From Trichomonas vaginalis G3 (lineage: Eukaryota; Parabasalia; Trichomonadida; Trichomonadidae): a stretch of 64,000 bases of DNA. The notes beneath the pieces are model-generated. The model saw nothing but the letters and a program-made list of their open reading frames with translations. It was not told the DNA's origin and did no database searches. The stretch lies in contig NC_067206.1 of assembly GCF_026262505.1 (NCBI RefSeq), forward strand, positions 34,921,896 through 34,985,895, read 5' to 3'. Positions 50,401 through 58,400 of this stretch are shown here, one piece after another. The translations under genes and the position numbers were made by a program. Numbering within the stretch: the first letter of the stretch is position 1; the number at the start of each line of letters is the position of its first letter.

Positions 50401-50709
50401 TACTGCTTCAGAACAATACTTGTACTGTTTCAGAACAATACTTGTACTGTTTCAGAACAATACTTGTACTGTTTCAGAACAATACTTGTACTTTTTCAGA
50501 ACAAATTGAGAGCATTTACGGGAAATTTGTGAGAAAAATTTTCTGTTTCAGAACAATACTTGTACTTTTTCAGAACAATACTTGTACTTTTTCAGAACAA
50601 TACTTGTACTTTTTCAGAACAATACTTGCACTGCTTCAGAACAATACTTGCACTGTTTCAAGACAATATTTGTACTGTTTCAAGACAATATTTGTACTGT
50701 TTCAGAACA
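50401..50709. repeat. Tandem array of 22-bp units between divergent genes
   Basis: About a dozen units of TTTCAGAACAATACTTGTAC and variants, in two runs (about 50401-50510 and 50548-50709) split by 40 bases of other sequence. Each unit carries the small inverted repeat TGTT-TCAG-AACA. The array fills the whole space between the start codons of the two divergent genes, and the last unit runs into the start of the right-hand gene (CAGAACAATG, where ATG is the start codon). It must therefore contain or replace both promoters. Confidence 0.85.
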
Positions 50710-51048
50710 ATGTCCGACGTCCCACCAACCGAGTCCATTCCCAAACCAGAGGAACCTAAAGCACCAGCCCCTGCACCTCAGTTCCAGCAAGTACCTTCGA
50801 ATTACTACCAATTTCCACCTCAAGGTTACTACCCACCACAAGGCTTCCCGAACTACCCTCCTCCTCAGCCTATGCCTTACTTCCCCAACCCTTGGATGTT
50901 CCAGCAAGCTCCACCCCAACAATTCCAATCTCAATCCCAATCGAAGAGAGACCAAGAGTTCGAAGAAGGTCTGAACCGCTTACGCAAAGAGTATGCTACA
51001 GCTCCAATTGAGAGAAAGTTGTTCCCGGACCAAAAAAATAATGTTTAG
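50710..51048 (+). CDS. Proline/glutamine-rich Maverick protein
   Basis: 112 residues from the ATG at 50710, which lies at the very end of the repeat array; longer frames that read upstream through the repeats are artefacts. Begins MSDVPPTESIPKPEEPKAPA, followed by a low-complexity Pro/Gln/Tyr region (YYQFPPQGYYPPQGFPNYPP) and a helical, charged C-terminus (RDQEFEEGLNRLRKEYA, then KLFPDQKNNV). A short relative begins at 55202. Disordered adaptor-like protein; function unknown. Confidence 0.65.
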   Translation: MSDVPPTESIPKPEEPKAPAPAPQFQQVPSNYYQFPPQGYYPPQGFPNYPPPQPMPYFPNPWMFQQAPPQQFQSQSQSKRDQEFEEGLNRLRKEYATAPIERKLFPDQKNNV

Positions 51049-51104
51049 GTGAAGAGGTGAGATCTCACCTGTTTTTTCACCCTCATGAATTTTCATGAAT
51101 TTCC

Positions 51105-51166
51105 CCGAAATAAAAAATAAAGTTAGTTTTATTTTATTTATTTTTTTTATTTTTATTGTAAGAACA
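51105..51166 (+). promoter_or_regulatory. Shared T-rich leader, copy 1
   Basis: The stretch AAAAATAAAGTTAGTTTTAT followed by a T/A-rich run and a short GTAAGAACA tail precedes the gene at 51167. Closely similar copies precede the genes at 52899 and 54022. It probably carries the transcription start signals of this gene group. Confidence 0.5.
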
Positions 51167-51937
51167 TGTTAGCAACAACAGCACCAAACTCGTTAGTCAT
51201 GAATCCAACATCTATGTTAGTAGAGATGAAAAGCTTCATTCCTTCTTCATATACTTTCGAAACAGAAATCCAGAAGATAAAGCAAGAACTTTTAACAAGT
51301 AATTTAGACTGTAGTGCGAAAGATGAAACAAATGAACAGTATCTTTATGAAATGCAGGACCTCATCGACCATTTGCCTAAACTACCTGAAATTCAGCAGC
51401 AAAAACTCACTATTCCTGAATTCGACGAAATTGAAGTGAAACCAACTGACTCAGTAGAAATAAAGAAGTTCATACGAAAGGTAAATTATGAATTCCTTGG
51501 TTTTCATTGCGACATGGTTTATAAAAATATTTCTGACATATATAAATCTGGGGAGTTTAAGACATACGACAACTTTGTTTCATTAGTTGCAGAATGTGTA
51601 TGGCAGATAAGAGATAAAGATAGAAGAGGTAAGGTATGGCATGAACAGATAAAACCAACTGCTTCAGATTTAAAGAAAACCATTGACGCTTTAGTTGTTT
51701 TAGCAGGTAAGGTTTCAATGTATAACGCAAAAATGAACCCGCAATGTTCTAAATGTAAAGCAGCAATTAGGAAATATAACTACTCCGTCAAAGAGATAGA
51801 AAGAATGAGAAACGACTATGCAGACTTAAAGAAAGAAGCAGAAAAGCCAGCAGAAATAAAATGGACATGTAGAATTTCTGAACAAAAACTATCCAACTGC
51901 TGACGATTTCCTTCTATCTGACGTCAAGAAGAAGTAA
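51167..51937 (+). CDS. Unknown Maverick protein, about 255 residues, one shift near the end
   Basis: The frame from the ATG at 51167 is open to 51903 (245 residues). Near 51,863, after the conserved-looking KPAEIKW, a neighbouring frame gives a more plausible end (EFLNKNYPTADDFLLSDVKK, stop at 51937), so a one-base shift is likely. The first half is acidic and helical; the middle has FLGFHCDMVYKNISDIYKSG and SLVAECVWQIRDKDRRGK; two cysteines in NPQCSKCKAAIRK could bind metal; a short coiled coil follows. No family recognised. Confidence 0.6.
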
Positions 51938-52019
51938 AAGAAACTTCGGCATTGTTAAAACATTCGATGTACTAAAAGAAGAAATAAAAGCTACAAAACT
52001 GTTTAAGTCTCACGAATTC

Positions 52020-52117
52020 ATAACGTTTACCATGTAAAACGCTTATAAAATAACTGGGGTGAAATTAGGTAGAAAATGGGTAGATCTAACCTTCTACCCT
52101 AAAATATATTTTTACTG
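52020..52117. repeat. Repeated intergenic segment, copy 1
   Basis: ATAACGTTTACCATGTAAAA, CGCTTATAAAATAACTGGGG and a following imperfect palindrome around AGATCT recur at 53541-53642. Both copies lie directly downstream of a gene end, so a 3'-end or terminator role is possible. Confidence 0.7.
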
Positions 52118-52121
52118 AAAA

Positions 52122-52815
52122 AAATGACCAAAAATCATGATATAACTGTTATTTTTTTACGAAGAGAACTTTTACTCTTCGTCAAAAAAATCCCTGAAAT
52201 CGTGAAAAAATGACCAAAAATCATGATATAACTGTTATTTTTTTACGAAGTGAACTTTTACTCTTCGTCAAAAAAATCCCTGAAATCGTGAAAAATGACC
52301 AAAAATCATGATATAACTGTTATTTTTTTACGAAGTGAACTTTTACTTCGTCAAAAAATCCCTGAAATCGTGAAAAAATGACCAAAAATCATGATATAAC
52401 TGTTATTTTTTTACGAAGTGAACTTTTACTCTTCGTCAAAAAAATCCCTGAAATCGTGAAAAAATGACCAAAAATCATGATATAACTGTTATTTTTTTAC
52501 GAAGTGAACTTTACTCTTCGTCAAAAAAATCCCTGAAATCGTGAAAAAATGACCAAAAATCATGATATAACTGTTATTTTTTTACGAAGTGAACTTTTAC
52601 TCTTCGTCAAAAAAATCCCTGAAATCGTGAAAAAATGACCAAAAATCATGATATAACTGTTATTTTTTTACGAAGAACTTTACTTCGTCAAAAAAATCCC
52701 TGAAATCGTGAAAAAATGACCAAAAATCATGATATAACTGTTATTTTTTTACGAAGTGAACTTTTACTCTTCGTCAAAAAAATCCCTGAAATCGTGAAAA
52801 AATGACCAAAAATCA
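52122..52815. repeat. Eight tandem 86-bp hairpin repeats
   Basis: Eight full units plus a partial ninth, each starting ATGACCAAAAATCATGATAT and containing TTTTTTTACGAAG, a short spacer and CTTCGTCAAAAAAATCCCTG. The ACGAAG/CTTCGT arms form a hairpin in every unit. Units differ by small deletions or changes that keep the arms paired: ACGAAGAG with CTCTTCGT in the first, ACGAAGT with ACTTCGT in the third, ACGAAG with CTTCGT in the seventh. No open frame runs through. Between the last unit and 52898 lies a copy of the shared T-rich leader. Confidence 0.85.
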
Positions 52816-52825
52816 TAAATTTCCT

Positions 52826-52898
52826 TAAGATAGAAAAAATAAAAATAAAGTTAGTTTTATTTTTATTTATTTTTTTATTTTGTATGTAAAGACAGAAA
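52826..52898 (+). promoter_or_regulatory. Shared T-rich leader, copy 2
   Basis: Contains TTTCCTTAAGATAGAAAAAA, AAAGTTAGTTTTATTTTTAT and TTTTGTATGTAAAGACAG, almost identical to 53945-54021 before the second KilA-N gene. The ATG in TTTGTATGTAAAG is followed at once by a stop in both, so the true start is the next ATG. Confidence 0.55.
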
Positions 52899-53505
52899 AT
52901 GACAAACATTGAGTTTGAAACAGTTAGAAAGATAGACAATGTCACCAAAATGGTTAGAATAGGTGATTTAAACGTAAGATACTCAAAGAAATACAACAAA
53001 TATTCTTTGTCAGACATTATATCTCCATCTGGAAAGAGAGCAATAGACTGGGTTAGAATTGCTTCTACTCAGAAAATTTTGACAAGAAATCCTGAGCTAT
53101 GATATCGGTAGATTTTATGGAACTACAGCATATCTCATGACAAAAGTCTTATACCAATAGTTTTGTTATGGTTAGACCCAGTTGTTGGATATAACTTCAT
53201 AACTTATGGTTCATTCGATACGGAACGTTGCAGTGAAGGCTTACTTTACATCGTTCAGAAACCGAAGGACTTCAAACAAAAAGATATAAGATAGGAAGAC
53301 ATATAATATAACTAAAAGATATGACAGTACAGTCAATAGAGTTAAGGTTGTGTTTGTAAATGATATGAGAGCTGCAGAAACAGAACTACTTGAAAAGTTT
53401 GAGAAAATGTATGGTGCTCCCATGAAAGGTAAAGAAACTTTCGAAGTAGATGAGATAGATAAAGCTATAAAATTATTTGACGAAGTTGCTGAAAAATACA
53501 TGTAA
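52899..53505 (+). pseudogene. KilA-N domain protein, broken
   Basis: The ATG at 52899 opens 67 residues that include the first half of a KilA-N domain (RYSKKYNKYSLSDIISPSGK followed by RAIDWVRIASTQKIL). After the stop at 53100 the homologous reading continues in other frames: YDIGRFYGTTAYLMTKVLY, then WLDPVVGYNFITYGSFDT (the second half of KilA-N), and finally an open piece ending at 53505 with LLEKFEKMYGAPMKGKETF and DEVAEKYM. At least three shifts are needed. KilA-N proteins bind DNA in many large DNA viruses. A second, intact gene follows at 54022. Confidence 0.65.
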
Positions 53506-53540
53506 AGCGTTTATTTTTGGTCTTTTGTGAAATTTAAAAA

Positions 53541-53642
53541 ATAACGTTTACCATGTAAAACGCTTATAAAATAACTGGGGTAGAAATGAGGTTAGAAAAC
53601 AGGTTAGATCTAACCTTCTACCCTAAACATTATTTTTACTGA
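53541..53642. repeat. Repeated intergenic segment, copy 2
   Basis: Second copy of the segment at 52020-52117. It contains a perfect 14-bp palindrome GGTTAGATCTAACC at 53602-53615 and leads into TTTTTACTGAATTCAGCAAC, a string that occurs again near 53,922. Confidence 0.7.
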
Positions 53643-53654
53643 ATTCAGCAACAA

Positions 53655-53897
53655 ATTTCATGAATTTCCTCATATGCTTGCTACCCTCGGAAAACCGAGG
53701 GAAGAGATTCCGTATGAAAACATGAAAACAGCGAGTAGGTAAAAAACCCTGGTCGCCAAAACTCATGAAAATCGTGAAAAATTCGACAGACTTTTTCGGT
53801 CGCCTAAAACTCATGAAAATCGTGAAAAATTGCCAAAGGGTTTGAGAGGTTGGTATGTACATAGACTTCTTGTAAATGCTGTTGCAATGTGGGCTTC
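53655..53897 (+). pseudogene. Internally deleted copy of the KilA-N gene at 54022
   Basis: Two pieces of the 54022 gene are recognisable: 53664-53718 matches 54230-54285 (GCTACCCTCGGAAAACCGAG), and 53833-53897 matches 54303-54369 (GGTTTGAGAGGTTGGTATGT). Between them lie two short repeats with CTCATGAAAATCGTGAAAAA. The left joint falls at ATGAATTTCCT, a word shared by leader and gene; the right joint falls at TTCACCTC. As with the HNH relic, it stands directly before the full-length gene. Confidence 0.75.
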
Positions 53898-53944
53898 ACC
53901 TCTTCACCTAAAATATATTTTTATTGAATTCAGCAACAAAAATC

Positions 53945-54021
53945 ATGAATTTCCTTAAGATAGAAAAAATAAAGTTAGTTTTATTTTTATTTATTTTTTT
54001 ATTTTGTATGTAAAGACAGTA
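53945..54021 (+). promoter_or_regulatory. Shared T-rich leader, copy 3
   Basis: Same arrangement as 52826-52898: TTTCCTTAAGATAGAAAAAA, AAAGTTAGTTTTATTTTTAT and TTTTGTATGTAAAGACAG directly before the start codon at 54022. Confidence 0.55.
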
Positions 54022-54849
54022 ATGTCAACAACAGAGAACACAACAACAGTTATAGTCCATGAAGCTATAGATGAAGAATATGAGTGGGTTCAGTTTAACA
54101 AACAGTTACGTCTCATTCGTTCGGTCAAAGACGATATGTACCAAATGCAAAGTATTTTGAATGCTCTTCGTTCTACAAAGCAAGCATATCATTGGTTTGA
54201 AAACCAACAGACAAAAGAACTTTTAGAAGAATTTCCTCATATGTTTGCTACCCTCGGAAAACCGAGGGTAGAGATTCCGTACGAAAATCGCAAGAATTTG
54301 GCTCCTGGTTTGAGAGGTTGGTATGTACATAGACTTCTTGTAAATGCTGTTGCAATGTGGGCTTCACCTCGTTATGCTTGTTATATTTTCATGATGTTAG
54401 ATGAAATTCATAGACAAGAACGTGAAGAGCTAGAGAACAAGCTTGAAGCAAAAGATGAAGTCATTGAAGCAAAAGACAAAAGCATTCAGAAAAGAATACC
54501 ACGTTCGGTACCAAAAGGAAAGGAAAAGAACTATAAGTATATGATTTATACTGAAGAGATGGAAAATGAAGAAGATAAAGATATGGTTATGTTGCATTTA
54601 GTCAGAAGAAACAACAAGAGCTTTTACGACCTTGCTAAGATTTACAAATCTGACAGAAATTGGTTCTATCGCGAAAACTTACCGATTTCAATGACCCCAA
54701 ATGAAGATGTGAAACAAATAGTTCAAGATACTTTACCTCAAACACACTATGATATTAAAGGTTGTACAATTTTTACATTCAAAGAAGATTTGCCATTGTT
54801 AAAGGAAAAAATAACAGAGTATTTTGACAACTTCAAACAAGTAGAGTAA
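54022..54849 (+). CDS. KilA-N domain DNA-binding protein
   Basis: 275 residues from the ATG at 54022; the open frame extends upstream only to a TTG in the leader. Residues of about 25-130 form a KilA-N domain: FNKQLRLIRSVKDD, YHWFENQQTKELLEEF and the conserved second half GLRGWYVHRLLVNAVAMWAS followed by PRYACYIFMMLDEI. A short charged coiled coil (EELENKLEAKDEVIEAKDKS) links to a C-terminal module (KYMIYTEEMENEEDKDMVML to the end), which occupies the place of accessory domains such as DUF3627 in viral relatives. The family binds DNA; in Trichomonas many copies are thought to be of viral or Maverick origin. The 3' end overlaps a short convergent remnant at 54799. Confidence 0.85.
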   Translation: MSTTENTTTVIVHEAIDEEYEWVQFNKQLRLIRSVKDDMYQMQSILNALRSTKQAYHWFENQQTKELLEEFPHMFATLGKPRVEIPYENRKNLAPGLRGWYVHRLLVNAVAMWASPRYACYIFMMLDEIHRQEREELENKLEAKDEVIEAKDKSIQKRIPRSVPKGKEKNYKYMIYTEEMENEEDKDMVMLHLVRRNNKSFYDLAKIYKSDRNWFYRENLPISMTPNEDVKQIVQDTLPQTHYDIKGCTIFTFKEDLPLLKEKITEYFDNFKQVE

Positions 54850-54932
54850 ATTGCACTCTTTATTTTTACGCTTGACTTCAGATGGCTCAGGTAGCTCTAT
54901 AAGGTAAATTGCCTCGTCAAATCCTTCTGGCA
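54799..54932 (-). pseudogene. Truncated relative of the DEAIYLIE gene
   Basis: 44 codons from the ATG at 54932. MPEGFDEAIYLIELPEPSEV matches the first 20 residues of the protein at 50033 (MDNIEPLDEAIYLIEINEVV); the remainder does not match and overlaps the end of the KilA-N gene on the other strand. It faces away from a short MTDVP gene at 55202, repeating the arrangement at 50033-51048. Confidence 0.6.
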
Positions 54933-54944
54933 TTCCGAGTCCTT

Positions 54945-55200
54945 CCTTCCGACAGGAAGAACTCTTCCCGACAACTGGAAAAAATTTTCCCGACAACTGG
55001 AAAAAATTTTCCCGACGACAGGAAGAACTCTTCCAGTTGTCCGTCCGTAAACCATTCAAATTTTCGAAAATTGAGAACTTTTTGGTCGAACTTCAGGAAA
55101 AAACATCAGACAGGAAAAAATTTTTCTTCGACACTCTTCCAGACAGGAAAAAATTTTTCTTCCGACAGGAAGAACTCTTCCATCCGACAGGACACAAACG
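54945..55200. repeat. Tandem array of CCGACAGGAAGAACTC units
   Basis: Two alternating words, CCGACAGGAAGAACTCTTCC and CGACAACTGGAAAAAATTTT, or variants such as GACAGGAAAAAATTTTTCTT, repeat about ten times in 255 bases. Both words are near-palindromic (GGAAGA-AC-TCTTCC and GGAAAAAATTTTTC). It lies between divergent paralogues exactly as the array at 50401 does, yet the two arrays have no sequence in common. Confidence 0.8.
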
Positions 55201-55201
55201 G

Positions 55202-55297
55202 ATGACTGACGTTCCTCTTCCTGAATGCCTTCCAAAGCCAGAAGAACCGAAAGCTGCAGAACCACAACAGACTTACTTACTAAGACTAAACACTTAG
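55202..55297 (+). pseudogene. Short relative of the Pro/Gln-rich gene
   Basis: 31 residues: MTDVPLPECLPKPEEPKAAE corresponds to MSDVPPTESIPKPEEPKAPA at 50710. The long Pro/Gln region and the charged C-terminus are missing. The convergent ATPase gene ends six bases downstream. Confidence 0.6.
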
Positions 55298-55302
55298 ATT
55301 TT

Positions 55303-56179
55303 TCAAGCTTGACTTTTTACAATTTGAACTTTGTTTGCGTAGATATGAATTCTGAAAGAAGTATGAGGGTCTTGTATGACTTTATACTTCTCCCATAGTT
55401 CATATCTGTCAAACTTACCTGCCATGGACTCTTTCATAAGTTCCATGAAATCGTCTTCGGACAATCCGGGGAAAAGTATTATGTCAGTAAGTATTCTTTT
55501 AACATCCTTACTTAAACTCTTTGCTGTCTGTACACAAATGACAACTGAGATGTTAAAGTGTCTGAGCTTCTTAAGAATTCGACACATGTCTTGTTCTCTG
55601 TTCTTTAACAAAGGATGAGAGGCGAAATCATCTAAGATAAGAAGACATCTATGAGGGTAAGTCTTCCAATCGTAAGATTGCAATTTCTTCGAAATGTATT
55701 CTATCTCTTTCTGTTTGTTTCTGAAGTGTTTCTTCTCTAATATTCTCTGCATTTCCTCATTTGGGTCTTTGAACTTAGAATTTATATACTCATTTATAGC
55801 ATTATACTTCAAAACTCTTCTTTGGTACTTTCTTTATCCAATCCAACAACTCAGAGTCTTTTATACATACTAACTTAGACTTCTTTATAATATCTTTGAA
55901 CGAATTGACGGTTTGGTCAAATTGACCAGAAGTACTACAAATGACTACTAACTCATAGAATGGGTTCTTCTCATCTAGTTCTTGTTGTTGTGCAGCCATT
56001 TTAAGATAAGTGAAAGTCTTACCAGACCCAGGTGGTGCAATTAGACCTGTTATACCATTCTGAGCAAATAAGAACTTGTCATGTATAGGTTTTATCTGAG
56101 CATTTTCTAACTTCACCTTGTTCTTGTTTAAAACATTCTCAAATTTCTTGTCAATGTCAGCAAACTTTTTTTCTAACAT
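55303..56179 (-). CDS. FtsK/A32-like DNA-packaging ATPase, one frameshift
   Basis: Two overlapping minus-strand frames form one gene of about 290 residues. The 5' frame, from the likely ATG at 56179 (MLEKKFADIDKKF), contains Walker A (LIAPPGSGKTFTYLKM) and the sensor-like segment VVICSTSGQFDQTV. The 3' frame (from about 55812) contains Walker B with two acidic residues (RCLLILDDFASHP) and VVICVQTAKSLSKDVK, a typical A32/HerA pattern. A one-base shift near 55,812 separates them, between Walker A and B, so the assembled copy could not make a working enzyme. In Mavericks this ATPase is thought to pump DNA into capsids. It is divergent from the gene at 56216, with 36 bases between the starts. Confidence 0.8.
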
Positions 56180-56215
56180 ATTTTTAGAAAAATTAAAATT
56201 TTTATCTTTTAGAAA

Positions 56216-56668
56216 ATGTCTAGCGATTTCGCTATCTATATTCGAGACAAGCTTTTCGACAGCAAAACATCTGTCGACCATAAAATCTTACATAGTGTAA
56301 ACAAGAAAGGTGAATTTGTTCTAAAGTTCTGTTTCTGGGAATATGACAAGAACCATAAAACATTAAGCAGAGCAGTCTTAAAATTTGTCAATGACAGACT
56401 TGTTGACAGAGATGACACCGATTGGAAAGATGAAGTCCAACAAAAGTTCTTAGAATGCAAAGAAGACACATGCGCTGTTCTTGAAGATGAAATAGAAAAC
56501 AGAATAGATGAGCTATTAAAGGATAAAGAACTTTTACATAAATATAGTTGCGCCAAATTTGACATAACTCCACCAGAAAAGAAGAAGAGAGAAAAGAAAG
56601 AAAAGAAAGTAGACGAAGAGAAGAAAGAACCTGAACCAGTTCCAGAGAAAAAGAAATTTGACATGTAA
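56216..56668 (+). CDS. Unknown acidic/basic Maverick protein, 150 residues
   Basis: Intact from an ATG preceded by TTTTTATCTTTTAGAAA. The N-terminal 110 residues look globular (SSDFAIYIRDKLFDSKTSVD, FVLKFCFWEYDKNHK, LEDEIENRIDELLKDKELL). The last 40 are a Lys/Glu-rich charged tail (PPEKKKREKKEKKVDEEKKE) with Pro. Convergent with the gene at 56685, 16 bases away. No family recognised; a nucleic-acid or virion-internal role is possible. Confidence 0.6.
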   Translation: MSSDFAIYIRDKLFDSKTSVDHKILHSVNKKGEFVLKFCFWEYDKNHKTLSRAVLKFVNDRLVDRDDTDWKDEVQQKFLECKEDTCAVLEDEIENRIDELLKDKELLHKYSCAKFDITPPEKKKREKKEKKVDEEKKEPEPVPEKKKFDM

Positions 56669-56684
56669 AAATAAAATTTTATTT

Positions 56685-57104
56685 TTAGAACATTTCTGGG
56701 TCAATGTCAATGTTCTCTTCCTCTTTAGGAGCAAACACTGGCTTAGACTCTAATAGTTTTTTACCCAATTTACCTTGAACTTCTACAACTTTAGACTCAT
56801 AATATTCATAGTCGTCTGCTTTCTTTGGTTCATAAGGTATAACAAGTTTGTATGCTTTGCCTTCTTTAAGGTTTGAGAACCTTCTGTCAAAACTTTCTTT
56901 AACTGTTAACAAACCTTCTATGTCTAAGTCTTCAAATTTCGCACCATTTTTAGTCACAATAGCAAACTTAACTGGTTCGATGTTCCAAACTTTGCTGAAT
57001 GAAGACTTTTCAAAATGGTAGAAGTAAACATTCAAATATGTGAATGGGTCTAGTTCTTCTTTAAGTCCTGACATATACTTATTTACTGAGATGAATTTTG
57101 TCAT
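56685..57104 (-). CDS. Unknown Maverick protein, 139 residues
   Basis: Intact from the ATG at 57104 (MTKFISVNKYMSGLKEELDP), which follows TTTTTTATCCGATAGAAAG. Beta-rich centre (YLNVYFYHFEKSSFSKVWNI, VKFAIVTKNGAKFEDLDIE, KAYKLVIPYEPKKADDY) and an acidic tail ending in IDIDPEMF. A beta-rich body with an acidic C-terminal tail is the general plan of viral single-stranded DNA-binding proteins, and it lies next to the helicase gene, in the same direction; that function is only a suggestion. Confidence 0.6.
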   Translation of the reverse strand: MTKFISVNKYMSGLKEELDPFTYLNVYFYHFEKSSFSKVWNIEPVKFAIVTKNGAKFEDLDIEGLLTVKESFDRRFSNLKEGKAYKLVIPYEPKKADDYEYYESKVVEVQGKLGKKLLESKPVFAPKEEENIDIDPEMF

Positions 57105-57131
57105 CTTTCTATCGGATAAAAAATATTTTTT

Positions 57132-58322
57132 TTAAAATTTACTCAGAAAATTTTTCTTTGTATATACACCATTCTGTACGTCTAAAAGACTTTTGACATT
57201 TGCCAAGAATGTACGTTTAGAAGCTGCCATATAACCATATTCTTGACAATATTGTTTATACGAATCGTACAATGACCTTTCATCTAATGACACAAAGTCA
57301 GTTTCATCTATGAACAGTTCATATACACTCTTGTTTGCTTCTAACAATGTTTGTCTCTCTTCGGTATGTGGAATTTGTCTTGGATTGAACTTAGAAATAT
57401 CTATTGTCATGAAATATGAGAACAAGTGGTTGTAAAAGTCAGATGTCAAAGTTTCTGCTAAGTCGTCAAAATATTCTGTATCTTGCATATGAGCTTCTGA
57501 CGTTCTGACAACTACATATCTTCTGTCAGAACTTTCTAACTTCATCGGAACAGCATTGTTTGAAACCATAATGAAGTTTGCAGCATTTTCACAAACTCTT
57601 TGGTCTTTATATTTTCTTTCAACAACTCCAACTTTGTCTGTTATAAGACTCTTCAAAGCATCTGAGTTCAAAATTTTTGTTGTATCTATACTTTGAAGTT
57701 CATTGCAAACTATAAGTTTCATATTCTCTATTGAGGAGTTAAATTTACCGCAGATGTTTTCTAAGTTTGTCATATTCGGATTCGAATAGCCCTCTAACAG
57801 TTTGCACAAAATATCTGTAAAGAAAGTATTCTTACCAGTTCCTTGTTTTCCAATTATAATGAGAGCAGTTTCATTTTTAGCACTTGGATGTTGTAAGATA
57901 TTTGCAAACCAACATAAGATATACTCATAGACTCTTTCGTTTCCATTGCATATAATTTCTTTGACATGGTCTAACCAAGCTTCTATAACATTTTCTTTCC
58001 ATTCTACTTGTTCGTATTTATATCCAGTGAAGATAGAATAGAAGTTTGGAGAAGGTGTATAAAACTTTATACCACGAACTGAAAAATCTTCTAACTTTGA
58101 CAATAAGATATCCCAAGCATCTAACATCTTCATGCCAACTTGTACGACTTTTATTTTCTTAAGTTTCTGTCTACATTCTTGTTCTGAAACTATTGTCGCT
58201 TTAGGTTTGTTAAAGACAACATCCCATTCTTTCATGACATAACATTCTGGGGCAGAGTCGACATAAATGACTAAACGTTTCAAATTCTCGACTGCTTTGT
58301 TATAGTCTCGAAATGGACACAT
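57132..58322 (-). CDS. Superfamily 3 helicase (D5-like)
   Basis: 396 residues from the ATG at 58322. Walker A is IIGKQGTGKNTFF (157-169), Walker B KLIVCNEL (202-209), motif C NFIMVSNN (249-256) and an arginine finger lies in SSDRRYVV (264-271): the order and spacing of SF3 helicases. The approach to Walker A (YILCWFANILQHPSAKNETA) matches the segment typical of poxvirus D5-type and parvovirus-type enzymes. It unwinds DNA for replication. In-frame coding-like sequence (RFYDFQAFRN) continues upstream of the ATG, while the leader-preceded ATG at about 58373 is in another frame, so the N-terminus may be shortened by a one-base shift. No primase domain is visible. Confidence 0.85.
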   Translation of the reverse strand: MCPFRDYNKAVENLKRLVIYVDSAPECYVMKEWDVVFNKPKATIVSEQECRQKLKKIKVVQVGMKMLDAWDILLSKLEDFSVRGIKFYTPSPNFYSIFTGYKYEQVEWKENVIEAWLDHVKEIICNGNERVYEYILCWFANILQHPSAKNETALIIIGKQGTGKNTFFTDILCKLLEGYSNPNMTNLENICGKFNSSIENMKLIVCNELQSIDTTKILNSDALKSLITDKVGVVERKYKDQRVCENAANFIMVSNNAVPMKLESSDRRYVVVRTSEAHMQDTEYFDDLAETLTSDFYNHLFSYFMTIDISKFNPRQIPHTEERQTLLEANKSVYELFIDETDFVSLDERSLYDSYKQYCQEYGYMAASKRTFLANVKSLLDVQNGVYTKKNFLSKF

Positions 58323-58400
58323 ATTTCTGAATGCTTGGAAGTCATAAAATCTGAAACATCTATTCTGTACATTTTTATAAAAATAAAAAAAATATTTTTT

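Noticed and set aside
50401-50709. CRISPR-like array
   Set aside because: Units are contiguous 22-bp tandem repeats without unique spacers, there are no cas genes, and the host is a eukaryote.
50388-50759. Open frames of 120-160 codons reading through the 22-bp repeats
   Set aside because: The unit length of 22 bp shifts frame each copy, giving low-complexity Phe/Leu/Asn strings in all frames; the real start is the ATG at 50710.
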